A stretch of 19,067 nt of DNA from an uncultured Agathobacter sp. (GCA_910587655.1 CAJUND010000043.1:1-19067), one strand, 5' to 3'. Shown: positions 7,090-15,846, counted from the stretch's first letter. Notes: generated from the letters alone by a model not told the origin. Made by a program: numbers and translations.

Positions 7090-8040
7090 ATGAAACGATG
7101 CGTTCCGCTGGAACCCGCCGCAGAAACCGTCTGCAACCAAAGCTCTGTTCCGCCGCTGATTTTCCCGCTGCCGCCCAAGCAGGGCAGGAGAGTACTGGAG
7201 GAAGCACAGGATACACCGGTATACAAGTATCCCGCCGATATATCCTCGGAGTGTATAAATACCGGAATGTGGGGCAGCATACCGGTATATTTTATTGCGC
7301 CTGAGAGCGGAAAAATCAAAAATATTATTTTCTATATTCACGGCGCGGGCTGGGTATTCGGCAGCTTTCATACACACGAAAAGTTAGTCAGGGAGCTTTC
7401 GGCAAGGACGGATTCACTGGTCGTATTTCCGGAATACAGCCGGTCGCCGGAAGCAAAATACCCGACAGCGATTGAACAGTGTTATTTTATCCTTTCCCAT
7501 TTGAGGAAAATTACCGGGGACCGCTTTTCGGTACCTGACGGTTTGGGGCTCACAGTTGCAGGCGACAGTGTTGGCGGAAATATGGCAATTGCCATGGCAC
7601 TGATGTCAGCAATGCAAAACGGACCGGATATTCAAAAGCTGCTGTTATATTATCCGGTAACGAATGCCTGTTTTGATACACCAAGTTACCGCCGGTTTGC
7701 AGTGGATTATTATCTTTACCGGGAAGGAATGAAATGGTTCTGGAAGCAGTATACAGTTTCAGCAAAGAACAGAAACCAGATCACCGCATCGCCCCTTCGG
7801 GCGGGCATGGACTGCCTGAAATGCCTTCCCCGGACAATGATTATCAATGGCCAGGCGGATGTTCTGCGCAGCGAAGGGGAAGCCTTTGGCGAAAAGCTCC
7901 GGTGTGCAGGCGTTGAGGTAACAGCTTTAAGGGTTCAGGGCACCATTCATGATTTTGTAATGCTGAATGCACTGGATCAGACGAATGCCTGCCGCACCGC
8001 CATGGATGCGTCAACCCAGTGGCTGAACCGTCTGAATTAG
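7090..8040 (+). CDS. Alpha/beta hydrolase, HSL-type esterase/lipase
   Basis: This is a cytoplasmic carboxylesterase-like enzyme of 316 residues with no signal peptide. It carries the hormone-sensitive-lipase (family IV) features: an oxyanion-hole motif HGAGW (84-88, a variant of HGGGW), the nucleophile elbow GDSVGG (158-163, S160), the acid D257 in NGQADVLRSEGE and the base H287 in TIHDF. All triad members are present, so it should be active on short acyl esters. RBS AAAGGA (near 7074) precedes ATG 7090. It stands alone between a GNAT gene and a separately promoted purine gene; no terminator is visible behind it. Confidence 0.87.
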   Translation: MKRCVPLEPAAETVCNQSSVPPLIFPLPPKQGRRVLEEAQDTPVYKYPADISSECINTGMWGSIPVYFIAPESGKIKNIIFYIHGAGWVFGSFHTHEKLVRELSARTDSLVVFPEYSRSPEAKYPTAIEQCYFILSHLRKITGDRFSVPDGLGLTVAGDSVGGNMAIAMALMSAMQNGPDIQKLLLYYPVTNACFDTPSYRRFAVDYYLYREGMKWFWKQYTVSAKNRNQITASPLRAGMDCLKCLPRTMIINGQADVLRSEGEAFGEKLRCAGVEVTALRVQGTIHDFVMLNALDQTNACRTAMDASTQWLNRLN

Positions 8041-8069
8041 CGTCTGATGATAAAGATATATTTTTTCCG

Positions 8070-8098
8070 TTGAAAGCCCCTGTCTGTCGTGCTAGAAT
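8070..8098 (+). promoter_or_regulatory. Sigma-A-like promoter for the purine phosphorylase gene
   Basis: The -35 box TTGAAA (8070-8075) and -10 box TAGAAT (8093-8098) are spaced 17 bases apart, giving a leader of about 40 bases before ATG 8147. I see no purine riboswitch in this short leader. Confidence 0.7.
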
Positions 8099-8146
8099 AG
8101 TAATAGATTTTATGAAATACAGTATGACGGATGGAGGGTAAACACG

Positions 8147-8983
8147 ATGGGGGAAGTATACCAAAAATTAATGCAGTGCTTTGAAAGCGTCAGAAGGCAG
8201 ACAGCATTTAAACCGAAAACTGCGCTTGTATTAGGCTCCGGTCTTGGGGACTACGCTGGTAAAATCCGTGTGGAAGCTGTCATTGATTACCACGATATCG
8301 ATGGGTTTCCGGTATCCACTGTTTCCGGCCACGCAGGAAAATTTATTTTCGGATATGTGGAGCATGTGCCGGTGGTATGCATGCAGGGACGTGTGCATTA
8401 CTATGAAGGCTATCCGATGAGCGATGTGGTGCTTCCCATCCGGCTGATGAAGCTTCTGGGAGCAGAAACGCTCTTTCTTACCAACGCGGCAGGCGGCGTG
8501 CAGCAGGGGATGAAAGCGGGGGATTTTATGCTGATTACCGGACAGATTGCAAGCTTCGTGCCGTCTCCCCTGAGAGGTGAAAATATGGAAGAGCTTGGCG
8601 TCCGTTTTCCTGATATGAGCGAAATTTACAATAGGGACTATATCCGTATTGCAAAGAAATGTGCGGCAGAGCTTGATATTGATTTAAAGCAGGGAACCTA
8701 TTTACAGTTTACAGGACCTGCCTATGAATCTCCCCAGGAGGTTGCCATGGCGCGTCTTCTGGGGGCGGATGCCGTCGGAATGAGCACGGCATGTGAAGCT
8801 GTTGCGGCAAAACATATGGGAATGAAAATGATTGGAATTTCCTGCATTTCCAATCCGGCGTGCGGAATATCCGCAGATCCTTTGTCACATGAGGAGGTCA
8901 AAAAGGCGGCGGATGCCGCTGCGCCGAAATTCCAGGCTCTCGTGACAGCTATGATAAAGGAGATTGATGCATCATGCAGGTAA
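8147..8983 (+). CDS. punA: Purine-nucleoside phosphorylase (class I, PNP)
   Basis: This enzyme cleaves purine (deoxy)nucleosides with phosphate to a free base and (deoxy)ribose-1-phosphate in purine salvage. The 278-residue length fits the trimeric class I family. Visible motifs are the phosphate loop GSGLG (30-34), H62 in SGHAGK, GRVHYYEG (81-88), TNAAGG (112-117), the base-binding E194 in AYESPQE, MSTACEA (212-218) and N236 in ISNPACGIS. An asparagine at that position goes with 6-oxopurines (inosine, guanosine) in the family. GGAGGG stands eight bases before ATG 8147. The symbol punA is a family name; the Bacillus equivalent is called pupG. The gene overlaps the next one by 10 bases. Confidence 0.93.
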   Translation: MGEVYQKLMQCFESVRRQTAFKPKTALVLGSGLGDYAGKIRVEAVIDYHDIDGFPVSTVSGHAGKFIFGYVEHVPVVCMQGRVHYYEGYPMSDVVLPIRLMKLLGAETLFLTNAAGGVQQGMKAGDFMLITGQIASFVPSPLRGENMEELGVRFPDMSEIYNRDYIRIAKKCAAELDIDLKQGTYLQFTGPAYESPQEVAMARLLGADAVGMSTACEAVAAKHMGMKMIGISCISNPACGISADPLSHEEVKKAADAAAPKFQALVTAMIKEIDASCR

Positions 8984-9729
8984 TATTTATCCACCACAGC
9001 TGTTTTCTGGTGGAAGTGGACGAAAACGTACTGGTATTTGATTATTTTGACGGCAGCCATGTGGACGGTTATACATTTACCGGGAAAATTCCCACCTATG
9101 CACCGGAGACAAACATCTATATGTTTGCCAGCCACAGCCACCGGGACCATTATGACATGGATATCCTGCGCTGGGCGGACCGTTATCCGAATATTCATTA
9201 TATACTGTCAAAGGATATCCGCATCAGTCCGCATTTTCTGGAAAAGCACGGGATTGATCCCGCTGTCAGAAAACATGTGACATTTGTATCCGCAGGCAGC
9301 ACATATGAAGTGGACGGACTTCACATACAGACCCTGCGTTCCACGGATGCCGGAGTGGCATTCTATGTGACGCTTAACGGTATCAGCCTGTTTCATGCGG
9401 GGGATTTAAATGACTGGAAGTGGGAAGGCGCGGGCGATCTGGTAAACGGAAACCAGCAGAGGACTTACCGGCATGAAATCAGGAAGCTTTCGGACATGCC
9501 TGTAAACATTGCCTTTGTTCCCCTGGACCCGCGGCTTGGACCAAACCGTTTTCTGGGAATTGATTATTTCCTGAAAAATACGGATGCGGAATATGTCTTT
9601 CCCATGCACATGTGGCAGGATTATTCCTCCATCGCAGAATATAAAAAGAAAATTACAAATTCCGGAATGGCCGAGAGGGTAATGGAGACAGTAAGGGAAA
9701 ACCAGGTGTTCTTTTTCGGGGAAGATTAG
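8974..9729 (+). CDS. Metallo-beta-lactamase-fold metal-dependent hydrolase (UlaG-like)
   Basis: This is a 251-residue MBL-fold hydrolase. The metal motif is SHSHRDH, with H54, H56, D58 and H59. Further ligands are likely H141 and D144 in LFHAGDLND and H212 in FPMHMW. The short form without extra domains fits the UlaG/'YycJ-like' hydrolases, and the substrate is unknown. The start ATG 8974 lies inside the purine phosphorylase gene (10-base overlap), so the two are translated together, and a role linked to nucleoside or sugar-phosphate salvage is possible. That link is inference from position only. Confidence 0.85.
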   Translation: MQVIFIHHSCFLVEVDENVLVFDYFDGSHVDGYTFTGKIPTYAPETNIYMFASHSHRDHYDMDILRWADRYPNIHYILSKDIRISPHFLEKHGIDPAVRKHVTFVSAGSTYEVDGLHIQTLRSTDAGVAFYVTLNGISLFHAGDLNDWKWEGAGDLVNGNQQRTYRHEIRKLSDMPVNIAFVPLDPRLGPNRFLGIDYFLKNTDAEYVFPMHMWQDYSSIAEYKKKITNSGMAERVMETVRENQVFFFGED

Positions 9730-9743
9730 AGCCCACAGGGGGA

Positions 9744-9772
9744 TTGAATTTATATTCCGGTTCAGTTATAAT
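9744..9772 (+). promoter_or_regulatory. Strong sigma-A-like promoter for the small protein and alaS
   Basis: The -35 box TTGAAT (9744-9749) and a perfect -10 TATAAT (9767-9772) have a 17-base spacer. The leader to the next ATG (9818) is only about 40 bases, too short for the T-box that often precedes tRNA-synthetase genes. Confidence 0.75.
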
Positions 9773-9817
9773 AATAACCAGTTGAAATTACAGATTATGG
9801 AATCAGGAGGATATGAT

Positions 9818-9970
9818 ATGGGCTTTTTAGCAGTTCTTTTAAAGTATTTAGTGGAAATGGCAGTACTGGCAGCTATTGCAGGACTTGGGATTTTTTTCGG
9901 AATCAGACTCCGTAAAAACAAGGATGCAAAGCTTGCGGCGGAACAGCCGGCAGAAACAACAGAAGAATAA
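9818..9970 (+). CDS. 50-residue single-pass membrane protein upstream of alaS
   Basis: This small protein has one hydrophobic helix (about 3-27), then a basic stretch (RLRKNKDAK, 28-36) and an acidic, Ala/Glu-rich tail ending TTEE. That predicts an N-out, C-in single-pass protein. AGGAGG (9805-9810) lies seven bases before ATG 9818; an upstream in-frame start at 9782 has no such site. It is the first gene after a strong promoter and 18 bases ahead of alaS, so the two are probably co-transcribed. I do not recognise a family or function. Confidence 0.7.
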   Translation: MGFLAVLLKYLVEMAVLAAIAGLGIFFGIRLRKNKDAKLAAEQPAETTEE

Positions 9971-9988
9971 TTTTGGAGGAATTTCGTA

Positions 9989-12646
9989 ATGAAAAAGAAC
10001 TATGGCGTCAATGAGCTGCGCCGGATGTATTTGGACTTTTTTAAGAGCAAGGACCATCTTGTCATGAAAAGCTTTTCATTAGTGCCGCACAATGATAACA
10101 GCTTATTACTGATTAATGCGGGAATGGCGCCGCTCAAGCCATATTTTACAGGACAGGAGATTCCGCCAAAGAAACGGGTGACAACATGCCAGAAGTGCGT
10201 GCGTACCGGGGACATTGAAAATGTCGGAAAGACCGCGCGTCATCTGACATTTTTTGAGATGCTCGGAAACTTTTCTTTCGGGGATTATTTTAAGCATGAG
10301 GCAATCGCATGGTCATGGGAGTTTCTGACCGATGTGCTGGGACTTGAAAAGGACAGGCTTTATCCTTCCATTTACGGGGAGGATGATGAAGCGTTTGATA
10401 TCTGGACGAAGGAAGTAGGAGTACCGGAGGAAAGGATTACACGTTTTTACCGCGATCCCGAAACCGGTGCATGCGATAACTTCTGGGAGCATGGCGCAGG
10501 ACCGTGCGGACCGTGTTCCGAAATATACTATGACAGAGGGGAAAAATACGGATGCGGCAGTCCGGACTGTAAAGTGGGCTGTGAATGCGACCGCTTTATG
10601 GAAGTCTGGAACAACGTGTTTACCCAGTTTGAAGGTGACGGCAAAGGCGGTTATACAGAGCTGTCCCAGAAAAATATAGATACCGGAATGGGACTTGAGC
10701 GTCTTGCAGTCGTGATGCAGGATGTGGATTCTGTTTTTGACATTGATACCATGAAGGCGATCCGTGACAAAATCTGTGAGATGTCAGGAAAAACCTACCA
10801 GACGGATGCGATAGATGACGTTTCCATCCGGCTGATTACGGACCATATCCGTTCTTCGACATTTCTCGTATCGGACGGCGTGCGTCCTTCCAACGAGGGA
10901 AGGGGGTATGTCCTGCGCCGCCTGATCCGCCGTGCAGCAAGACACGGCAGGATTCTGGGCATTGACGGACTGTTTCTGGCAAAGCTTTCCGAAACTGTTA
11001 TCAATGAAAGTAAAGACGGTTACCAGGAGCTGGAAGAGAAAAAGGACTACATTTTTAAGATTCTGACAGAGGAAGAAAAGAGCTTCCATAAAACCATCGA
11101 CCAGGGACTTAATATTCTTTCAGATATGATGGCTGAGATGGAGAAAAACGGTAAGAAGGAGCTTTCCGGTGAAAACACCTTTAAGCTCTATGACACCTAT
11201 GGATTTCCGGTGGATTTAACTGCCGAGATTTTGGATGAAAAGGGATTTACCTATGATGACGCCGGGTTTGAAGCCTGCATGCAGGAGCAGAGGACACGCG
11301 CCCGCAATGCCAGAAAAGTAACGAATTACATGGGCGCAGACGCGTCCGTGTTTGAACAGGCGGATGCATCCATTACCACGGAATTTACGGGCTATGACAG
11401 GCTTACGGATACGGCGGAGATTTCCCTGATTGCAGTGGAGGAGCTTTCCGATACCATTGCAGAGGGAGAAAATGGCACGGTTGTTGTAAATAAAACCCCG
11501 TTCTATGCCACCATGGGCGGACAGCAGGGAGACAGGGGCGTGATTGAAACCGCAGGCGGCAGGTTTATTGTCGAGGATACCGTAAAACTGGTTGGCGGCA
11601 AATACGGCCACATCGGCTATATGGAAAACGGTATGCTGCGTGTCGGCGATACCGTCACCCTTTCCGTGGATGAAAAGCTGCGCAGCCAAACCTGTAAAAA
11701 CCATTCGGCAACCCATCTGTTACAGAAAGCATTGCGCGAAGTGCTCGGCACCCATGTGGAGCAGGCAGGTTCCTACCAGGATGCGGAACGTACCAGGTTT
11801 GATTTCAGCCATTTTTCAGCCATGACTGCAGAGGAACTGGTCAAAGTGGAGCGGATGGTCAATGAAAAAATTGCAGAAGGAATCCCGGTTGTAACGGAGG
11901 TCATGACGGTAGACGAGGCGAAAAAGTCAGGCGCAATGGCTCTCTTTGGTGAAAAATACGGGGAAACGGTCCGTGTCGTTTCCATGGGTGATTTTTCTAA
12001 GGAATTCTGCGGCGGTACCCATGTAAAAAATACTGCGGATATTTCTGCTTTTAAGATTATTTCCGAAAGCGGGGTTGCAGCAGGCACACGAAGGATTGAA
12101 GCGCTGACTGCCGATCATGTTTTATCATATTATGCAAAGATGGAAGAAGAGTTAAACCAGGCAGCAAAGATTGTAAAAGCAACTCCGGCTAATCTGACAG
12201 AGCGTCTGGAAAAGCTGATGGCTGAGGTAAAGGCGCTGCAGAGCGAAAATGAATCCTTAAAGAGCAAAGCGGCGCATGACGCGCTTGGGGACGTTATGGA
12301 CCAGGTTCAGGAAGTCAGCGGAGTGAAGCTGCTTGCCACCAGTGTTTCAGGTGTGGACATGAACGGACTGCGTGAACTGGGCGACCAGATGAAAGACAAA
12401 CTGGGAGAGGGCGTTGTCGTGATTGCTTCCGACTGTGACGGAAAAGTAAACCTGATTGCGATGGCTACGGATGCCGCCATCAAACAGGGCGCGCATGCCG
12501 GAAACCTGATCAAGGCGATTGCAGGCAAAGTCGGCGGAGGCGGAGGCGGACGCCCGAACATGGCGCAGGCCGGAGGGAAAAATCCGGCGGGAATACCGGA
12601 TGCGGTTGCAGAAGCGGCAGCTGCGCTGCAGAAGATGGTCGGATAA
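9989..12646 (+). CDS. alaS: Alanyl-tRNA synthetase
   Basis: This class II synthetase of 885 residues (usual bacterial length about 875) charges tRNA-Ala. The catalytic domain shows the motif 2 region around RHLTFFEMLGNFSFGDYF and motif 3 around GRGYVLRRLIRRAARHGR. The editing domain has its four zinc ligands, H572 and H576 (HSATH) and C674 and H678 (CGGTH), so mischarged Ser/Gly clearing should be intact. A coiled-coil segment (about 715-765) leads to the C-terminal DHHA1/C-Ala domain with its glycine-rich GGGGGGRPNMAQAGG. GGAGG stands ten bases before ATG 9989. A terminator follows nine bases after the stop. Confidence 0.98.
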   Translation: MKKNYGVNELRRMYLDFFKSKDHLVMKSFSLVPHNDNSLLLINAGMAPLKPYFTGQEIPPKKRVTTCQKCVRTGDIENVGKTARHLTFFEMLGNFSFGDYFKHEAIAWSWEFLTDVLGLEKDRLYPSIYGEDDEAFDIWTKEVGVPEERITRFYRDPETGACDNFWEHGAGPCGPCSEIYYDRGEKYGCGSPDCKVGCECDRFMEVWNNVFTQFEGDGKGGYTELSQKNIDTGMGLERLAVVMQDVDSVFDIDTMKAIRDKICEMSGKTYQTDAIDDVSIRLITDHIRSSTFLVSDGVRPSNEGRGYVLRRLIRRAARHGRILGIDGLFLAKLSETVINESKDGYQELEEKKDYIFKILTEEEKSFHKTIDQGLNILSDMMAEMEKNGKKELSGENTFKLYDTYGFPVDLTAEILDEKGFTYDDAGFEACMQEQRTRARNARKVTNYMGADASVFEQADASITTEFTGYDRLTDTAEISLIAVEELSDTIAEGENGTVVVNKTPFYATMGGQQGDRGVIETAGGRFIVEDTVKLVGGKYGHIGYMENGMLRVGDTVTLSVDEKLRSQTCKNHSATHLLQKALREVLGTHVEQAGSYQDAERTRFDFSHFSAMTAEELVKVERMVNEKIAEGIPVVTEVMTVDEAKKSGAMALFGEKYGETVRVVSMGDFSKEFCGGTHVKNTADISAFKIISESGVAAGTRRIEALTADHVLSYYAKMEEELNQAAKIVKATPANLTERLEKLMAEVKALQSENESLKSKAAHDALGDVMDQVQEVSGVKLLATSVSGVDMNGLRELGDQMKDKLGEGVVVIASDCDGKVNLIAMATDAAIKQGAHAGNLIKAIAGKVGGGGGGRPNMAQAGGKNPAGIPDAVAEAAAALQKMVG

Positions 12647-12654
12647 ATATGAAA

Positions 12655-12688
12655 AGGGCTGACGGAGATTTCCGGAGGCTCTTTTTTT
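12655..12688 (+). terminator. Rho-independent terminator of alaS
   Basis: The outer stem AGGGCT with GGCTCT pairs 12655-12660 with 12677-12682, including G-U pairs. A tandem G-A/A-G mismatch follows, then an inner stem CGGA with TCCG around a GATT loop. Seven T residues run from 12682 to 12688. Confidence 0.78.
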
Positions 12689-12717
12689 ATGCCTTTTCGG
12701 AAAAATTCGGATACCTG

Positions 12718-12747
12718 TTTACTTTATAATCTGTCTGATGGTATAAT
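12718..12747 (+). promoter_or_regulatory. Promoter for the solute-binding protein gene
   Basis: A perfect -10 TATAAT (12742-12747) is paired with a weak -35 TTTACT (12718-12723) at an 18-base spacing. The leader is about 35 bases. A weak -35 with a strong -10 would fit activator control, but none is shown. Confidence 0.55.
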
Positions 12748-12788
12748 AATAAGCAAAGAACTATGTGGAAGAGAAGGAGAGAGGATGT

Positions 12789-14059
12789 ATGAAGAAACTG
12801 ATTACAGCAGTGCTTGCATTTTCTTTGGCGGGAATGTTATTTACCGGATGCAGTGAAAGTGAAAAAAATCAGCCAGCTGACACACAGGATACCGTTCCAC
12901 AGGAAACAGTTGCAGAAGGCGGTAAGATTAAACTGAAAGTCTGGTCAGAGGCGTCTAATTTTGATACCTTAAATAAAATGATTGACAGCTTTAAACAGGA
13001 GTATGCCGGACAGGCTGAATTTGAAATTACACTTGAGGAAGCATCGGATGCTGAAACAAAAAACAACGTGCTTGCAGACGTGCATCATGCGGCGGATGTG
13101 TTTCCAATGGCGGATGACCAGCTTTCCGGCATGGTGGCAGCAGGTGCGCTTTATCCTGTTCCGAATGCGGATGAAATAAAGAATGCGAATCTAAAGGATT
13201 CCGTGGACGCTGCGTCAATTAATGATAAACTGTATGCATATCCGATGACAGCGGACAATGGATATTTTATGTACTACAATAAAGAATATTTTTCAGAATC
13301 AGATGTGCAGACACTGGACGGCATGTTAAAAATTGCAGAGCAGAACAATAAAAAAATTACCATGGACTGGACTTCCGGATGGTATTTATATGCGTTTTTC
13401 GGAAATACCGGGCTGGACTTCGGCGTGAATGACGACGGGGTAACAAATTACTGTGACTGGAATTCCACGGAAGGAGAAGTAAAGGGCGTGGATATTGCAG
13501 AAGCGCTGCTTCATATTTCTTCAAGCAGCGGATTTATGAATGCAGGGGATACCGCTTTGATTGAAGGTGTTGAAAACGGCAGTGTGATTGCTGGTATCAG
13601 CGGTGTCTGGAATGCTGTGGAAATCCAGAAAACATGGGGTGAAAATATGGGAGCGGTCAAGCTTCCGACTTATACATTAAATGGAAACCAGGTTCAGATG
13701 TCCTCATTTAAAGGGTACAAGCTGATGGGGGTAAACGCTTATTCCGAAAATCCCCAGTGGGCGGCAAAGCTGGCAGACTGGCTGACAAATGAAGAGAACC
13801 AGATGCTCCGTTTTGAGGAAGGGGGCAGGGACCGTCAAATGTAAAAGCGGCAGAGTCGGGTGAAGTCGGACAGGATCCTGCAATCCAGGCTGTCATTGCC
13901 CAGTCTGAATTTGGAAAGCTTCAGCGTGTAGGAAACAGCTACTGGAATCCATGCAGCCAGTTTGGCGAAACCATGGCGGCCGGCAATCCTTCTAATGTGT
14001 CGCTGCAGGATATCATGGATACGCTTGTGGCGGGAATCACGCAGTCAGTTGCCCAGTGA
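12789..14059 (+). pseudogene. Sugar-type ABC solute-binding lipoprotein, frameshifted near the C-terminus
   Basis: This encodes a lipoprotein signal (basic MKK, hydrophobic core, lipobox LFTGC with Cys21) followed by a family 1 extracellular solute-binding domain (LKVWSEASNFDTLNKMIDSF, PMTADNGYFMYYNKEYF). The frame ends at TAA 13842-13844 after nonsense residues, but the -1 frame continues smoothly from 13820 to TGA 14057-14059 as RGQGPSNVKAA and then QAVIAQSEFGKLQRVGNSYW, the usual C-terminal lobe. Restoring one A before the G5 run (13821-13825) would give FEERGQGPSN and about 423 residues. Start ATG 12789 has AAGGAG at 12774-12779. No permease follows; a chemoreceptor-like gene does, so it may be a sensory binding protein. 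Either a real mutation or a homopolymer error is possible. Confidence 0.82.
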
Positions 14060-14089
14060 CAGTGTTTAGCAAGGGCTGATGTCCAGTAA

Positions 14090-14106
14090 GGGGGAAAGGA
14101 ATTATA
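14090..14106 (+). promoter_or_regulatory. Ribosome binding site facing an ATA codon, probable lost start of the chemoreceptor-like gene
   Basis: A good purine-rich site, GGGGGAAAGGA (14090-14100), is followed by ATA (14104-14106) in frame with the chemoreceptor gene. The ten codons that follow encode KEKKRYSTKM, a basic leader just before the first membrane helix. The natural start was therefore probably ATG at 14104. The first true ATG in frame is 14134, 33 bases after the site and with no RBS of its own. An in-frame TGA at 14077-14079 excludes a longer protein. Confidence 0.6.
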
Positions 14107-14133
14107 AAAGAAAAGAAACGTTACAGTACCAAA

Positions 14134-15837
14134 ATGATTATTCTGATTCCGGTGTTCATTCTTGGTATTTTCAGTATTGTTTCAAACTTTACAGCGGTTG
14201 CCAGTATCCGGAGTGTCAATTCTGACGCATCGCAGATTGCCGATGTGTCCCTTGCCAATATTACCAGTCTGGCTGAAATTGAGAATCAGACACAGGATAT
14301 CCATAAGCTGGGACTGTCACATATCGTTGCAACGGATTTGAATTCCATGATTCAGCTGGTGGATGATATCCGCGCAAAGGAAGCGCAGCTGGAAGAGATG
14401 CTGGAGGAATACCATTCATTTGTATCAGATGATACAAAAGCAATGTATGATTCCATGCAGGAAAATTATGAGGGGCTTAAATATGAGTGTTCGAATCTGA
14501 TGGCATACAGTGCAGCAGGAAATAAGGATAATGCTTATAAACTTGCTAACAATGAAATTAAACAGTATGCTGATGGGATTGAGGACCAGATTACCCAGAT
14601 TAAAGATAATGTCAAAGAAAATACCGTTCTGCAGCGGCAGCATCTGGCTTCTACATACCGTGTATCCCTGATTGACAGCATGGTAACAATCGTTATCAGT
14701 GTCATTGCCCTGCTTGCAGCAGCGGTTCTGGTAATGCGTCTTGTCATTATGCCGCTTACCAGAACACAGAATGAAATCAGCGGCATTATTGAGGGCATTG
14801 ACCAGCATGAGGGAGACCTGACGAAGAGGGTTTCCATCCTTGCCAATAAAGAAGTTGCCTCCCTCGGAAGCGGCATTAATATCTTTATGGGTAAGCTGCA
14901 GGATATATTTAAAATAATTATCAGTAATTCCAGAAAAATGGAGGAGGTTGTCAACGAGGTACGCGACAGTGTGCAGGCATCCAACGGGAGCGTGTCGGAT
15001 TTGTCAGCGCTGACGGAGGAATTATCCGCTACCATGCAGGATATGGCGGAAAACACCTCATTGATTAACACCAATACAGAATCTGTTGCCAACGAGGTCA
15101 ATGGGATTGCAGAAAAGACAATTGAAATCAACCGCTATACAAAGGAAATGAAGATACATGCAGAGTCAATTGAGGACAGCGCACAAAAGAGTATGGAATC
15201 CACCAGTGAAAAATTAAATGAAATCCTGAAAGAACTTGAACAGGCAATTCAGGACAGCGGCAGTGTCAGCCAGGTCAACAACCTGACAAACGATATTTTA
15301 AATATTGCGAGCCAGACCAATCTTTTTGCACTGAATGCTTCCATAGAAGCTGCAAGGGCAGGAGAAGCAGGAAGGGGATTTGCGGTTGTTGCAACTGAAA
15401 TCAGCCAGCTTGCTGCGGCAAGCCAGGAGGCGGCGAATAATATCCAGCGTATCAATGCAATTGTTACAGGCGCAGTTGAAAATCTTGCAGATAACGCGAA
15501 CGGTCTTGTCAGCTACATGAATGACCGGATTCTTCCGGAATTTGAGCGTTTTGTCGAATCCGGAAGCGAATACAGGGACAAGGCGTCCTTTATTGAAGGT
15601 GTCATGGAAGAGTTTGAGCAGAGAACAGACCATCTGCAGCAGTCCATGAGTGAAATTGCCTCTTCCGTGAATACAATTTCCCATGCCATTGAAGAAGGCG
15701 TAAACGGAGTGGTTTCCACGGCGGACAGTACCCAGCTTCTGGTTGAGGACATGGACAATATTTCCCGCAGAATGGACGAGAACTTTGATATTGCATGTGA
15801 TTTGAAGAAGGAGACGGCAATATTTACAAAGTTATAG
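14134..15837 (+). CDS. Methyl-accepting chemotaxis-like transmembrane signalling protein
   Basis: Counting from ATG 14134 there are 567 residues; a start at 14104 would add ten. The order is: membrane helix 1 (about 1-20); an extracytoplasmic helical domain (about 25-175, four-helix-bundle-like); helix 2 (about 182-207); a HAMP linker (about 208-262); and a long cytoplasmic coiled coil with the conserved MCP hairpin tip (about 391-423, with QTNLFALNASIEAARAG). No C-terminal methylation-docking pentapeptide is visible. It follows a solute-binding lipoprotein gene by 75 bases, and no cheA, cheW or flagellar gene is in the window. It may sense sugar through that lipoprotein and signal to an unlinked partner. 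The start codon appears damaged (ATA), so expression may be low. Confidence 0.85.
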   Translation: MIILIPVFILGIFSIVSNFTAVASIRSVNSDASQIADVSLANITSLAEIENQTQDIHKLGLSHIVATDLNSMIQLVDDIRAKEAQLEEMLEEYHSFVSDDTKAMYDSMQENYEGLKYECSNLMAYSAAGNKDNAYKLANNEIKQYADGIEDQITQIKDNVKENTVLQRQHLASTYRVSLIDSMVTIVISVIALLAAAVLVMRLVIMPLTRTQNEISGIIEGIDQHEGDLTKRVSILANKEVASLGSGINIFMGKLQDIFKIIISNSRKMEEVVNEVRDSVQASNGSVSDLSALTEELSATMQDMAENTSLINTNTESVANEVNGIAEKTIEINRYTKEMKIHAESIEDSAQKSMESTSEKLNEILKELEQAIQDSGSVSQVNNLTNDILNIASQTNLFALNASIEAARAGEAGRGFAVVATEISQLAAASQEAANNIQRINAIVTGAVENLADNANGLVSYMNDRILPEFERFVESGSEYRDKASFIEGVMEEFEQRTDHLQQSMSEIASSVNTISHAIEEGVNGVVSTADSTQLLVEDMDNISRRMDENFDIACDLKKETAIFTKL

Positions 15838-15846
15838 AAAAACCGC

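Noticed and set aside
6757..7377. 206-codon minus-strand frame
   Set aside because: It overlaps two genes with clear catalytic motifs (GNAT and esterase) and has no domain of its own.
9730..9988. T-box riboswitch for alaS
   Set aside because: The leader after the promoter is only about 40 bases and then a coding frame begins; there is no room and no T-box consensus.
11216..11716. 166-codon minus-strand frame
   Set aside because: It is fully inside alaS, an unmistakable gene.
14535..15131. 198-codon minus-strand frame rich in Ser and Leu
   Set aside because: It is an antisense shadow of the chemoreceptor coiled coil; the composition reflects the heptads on the other strand.
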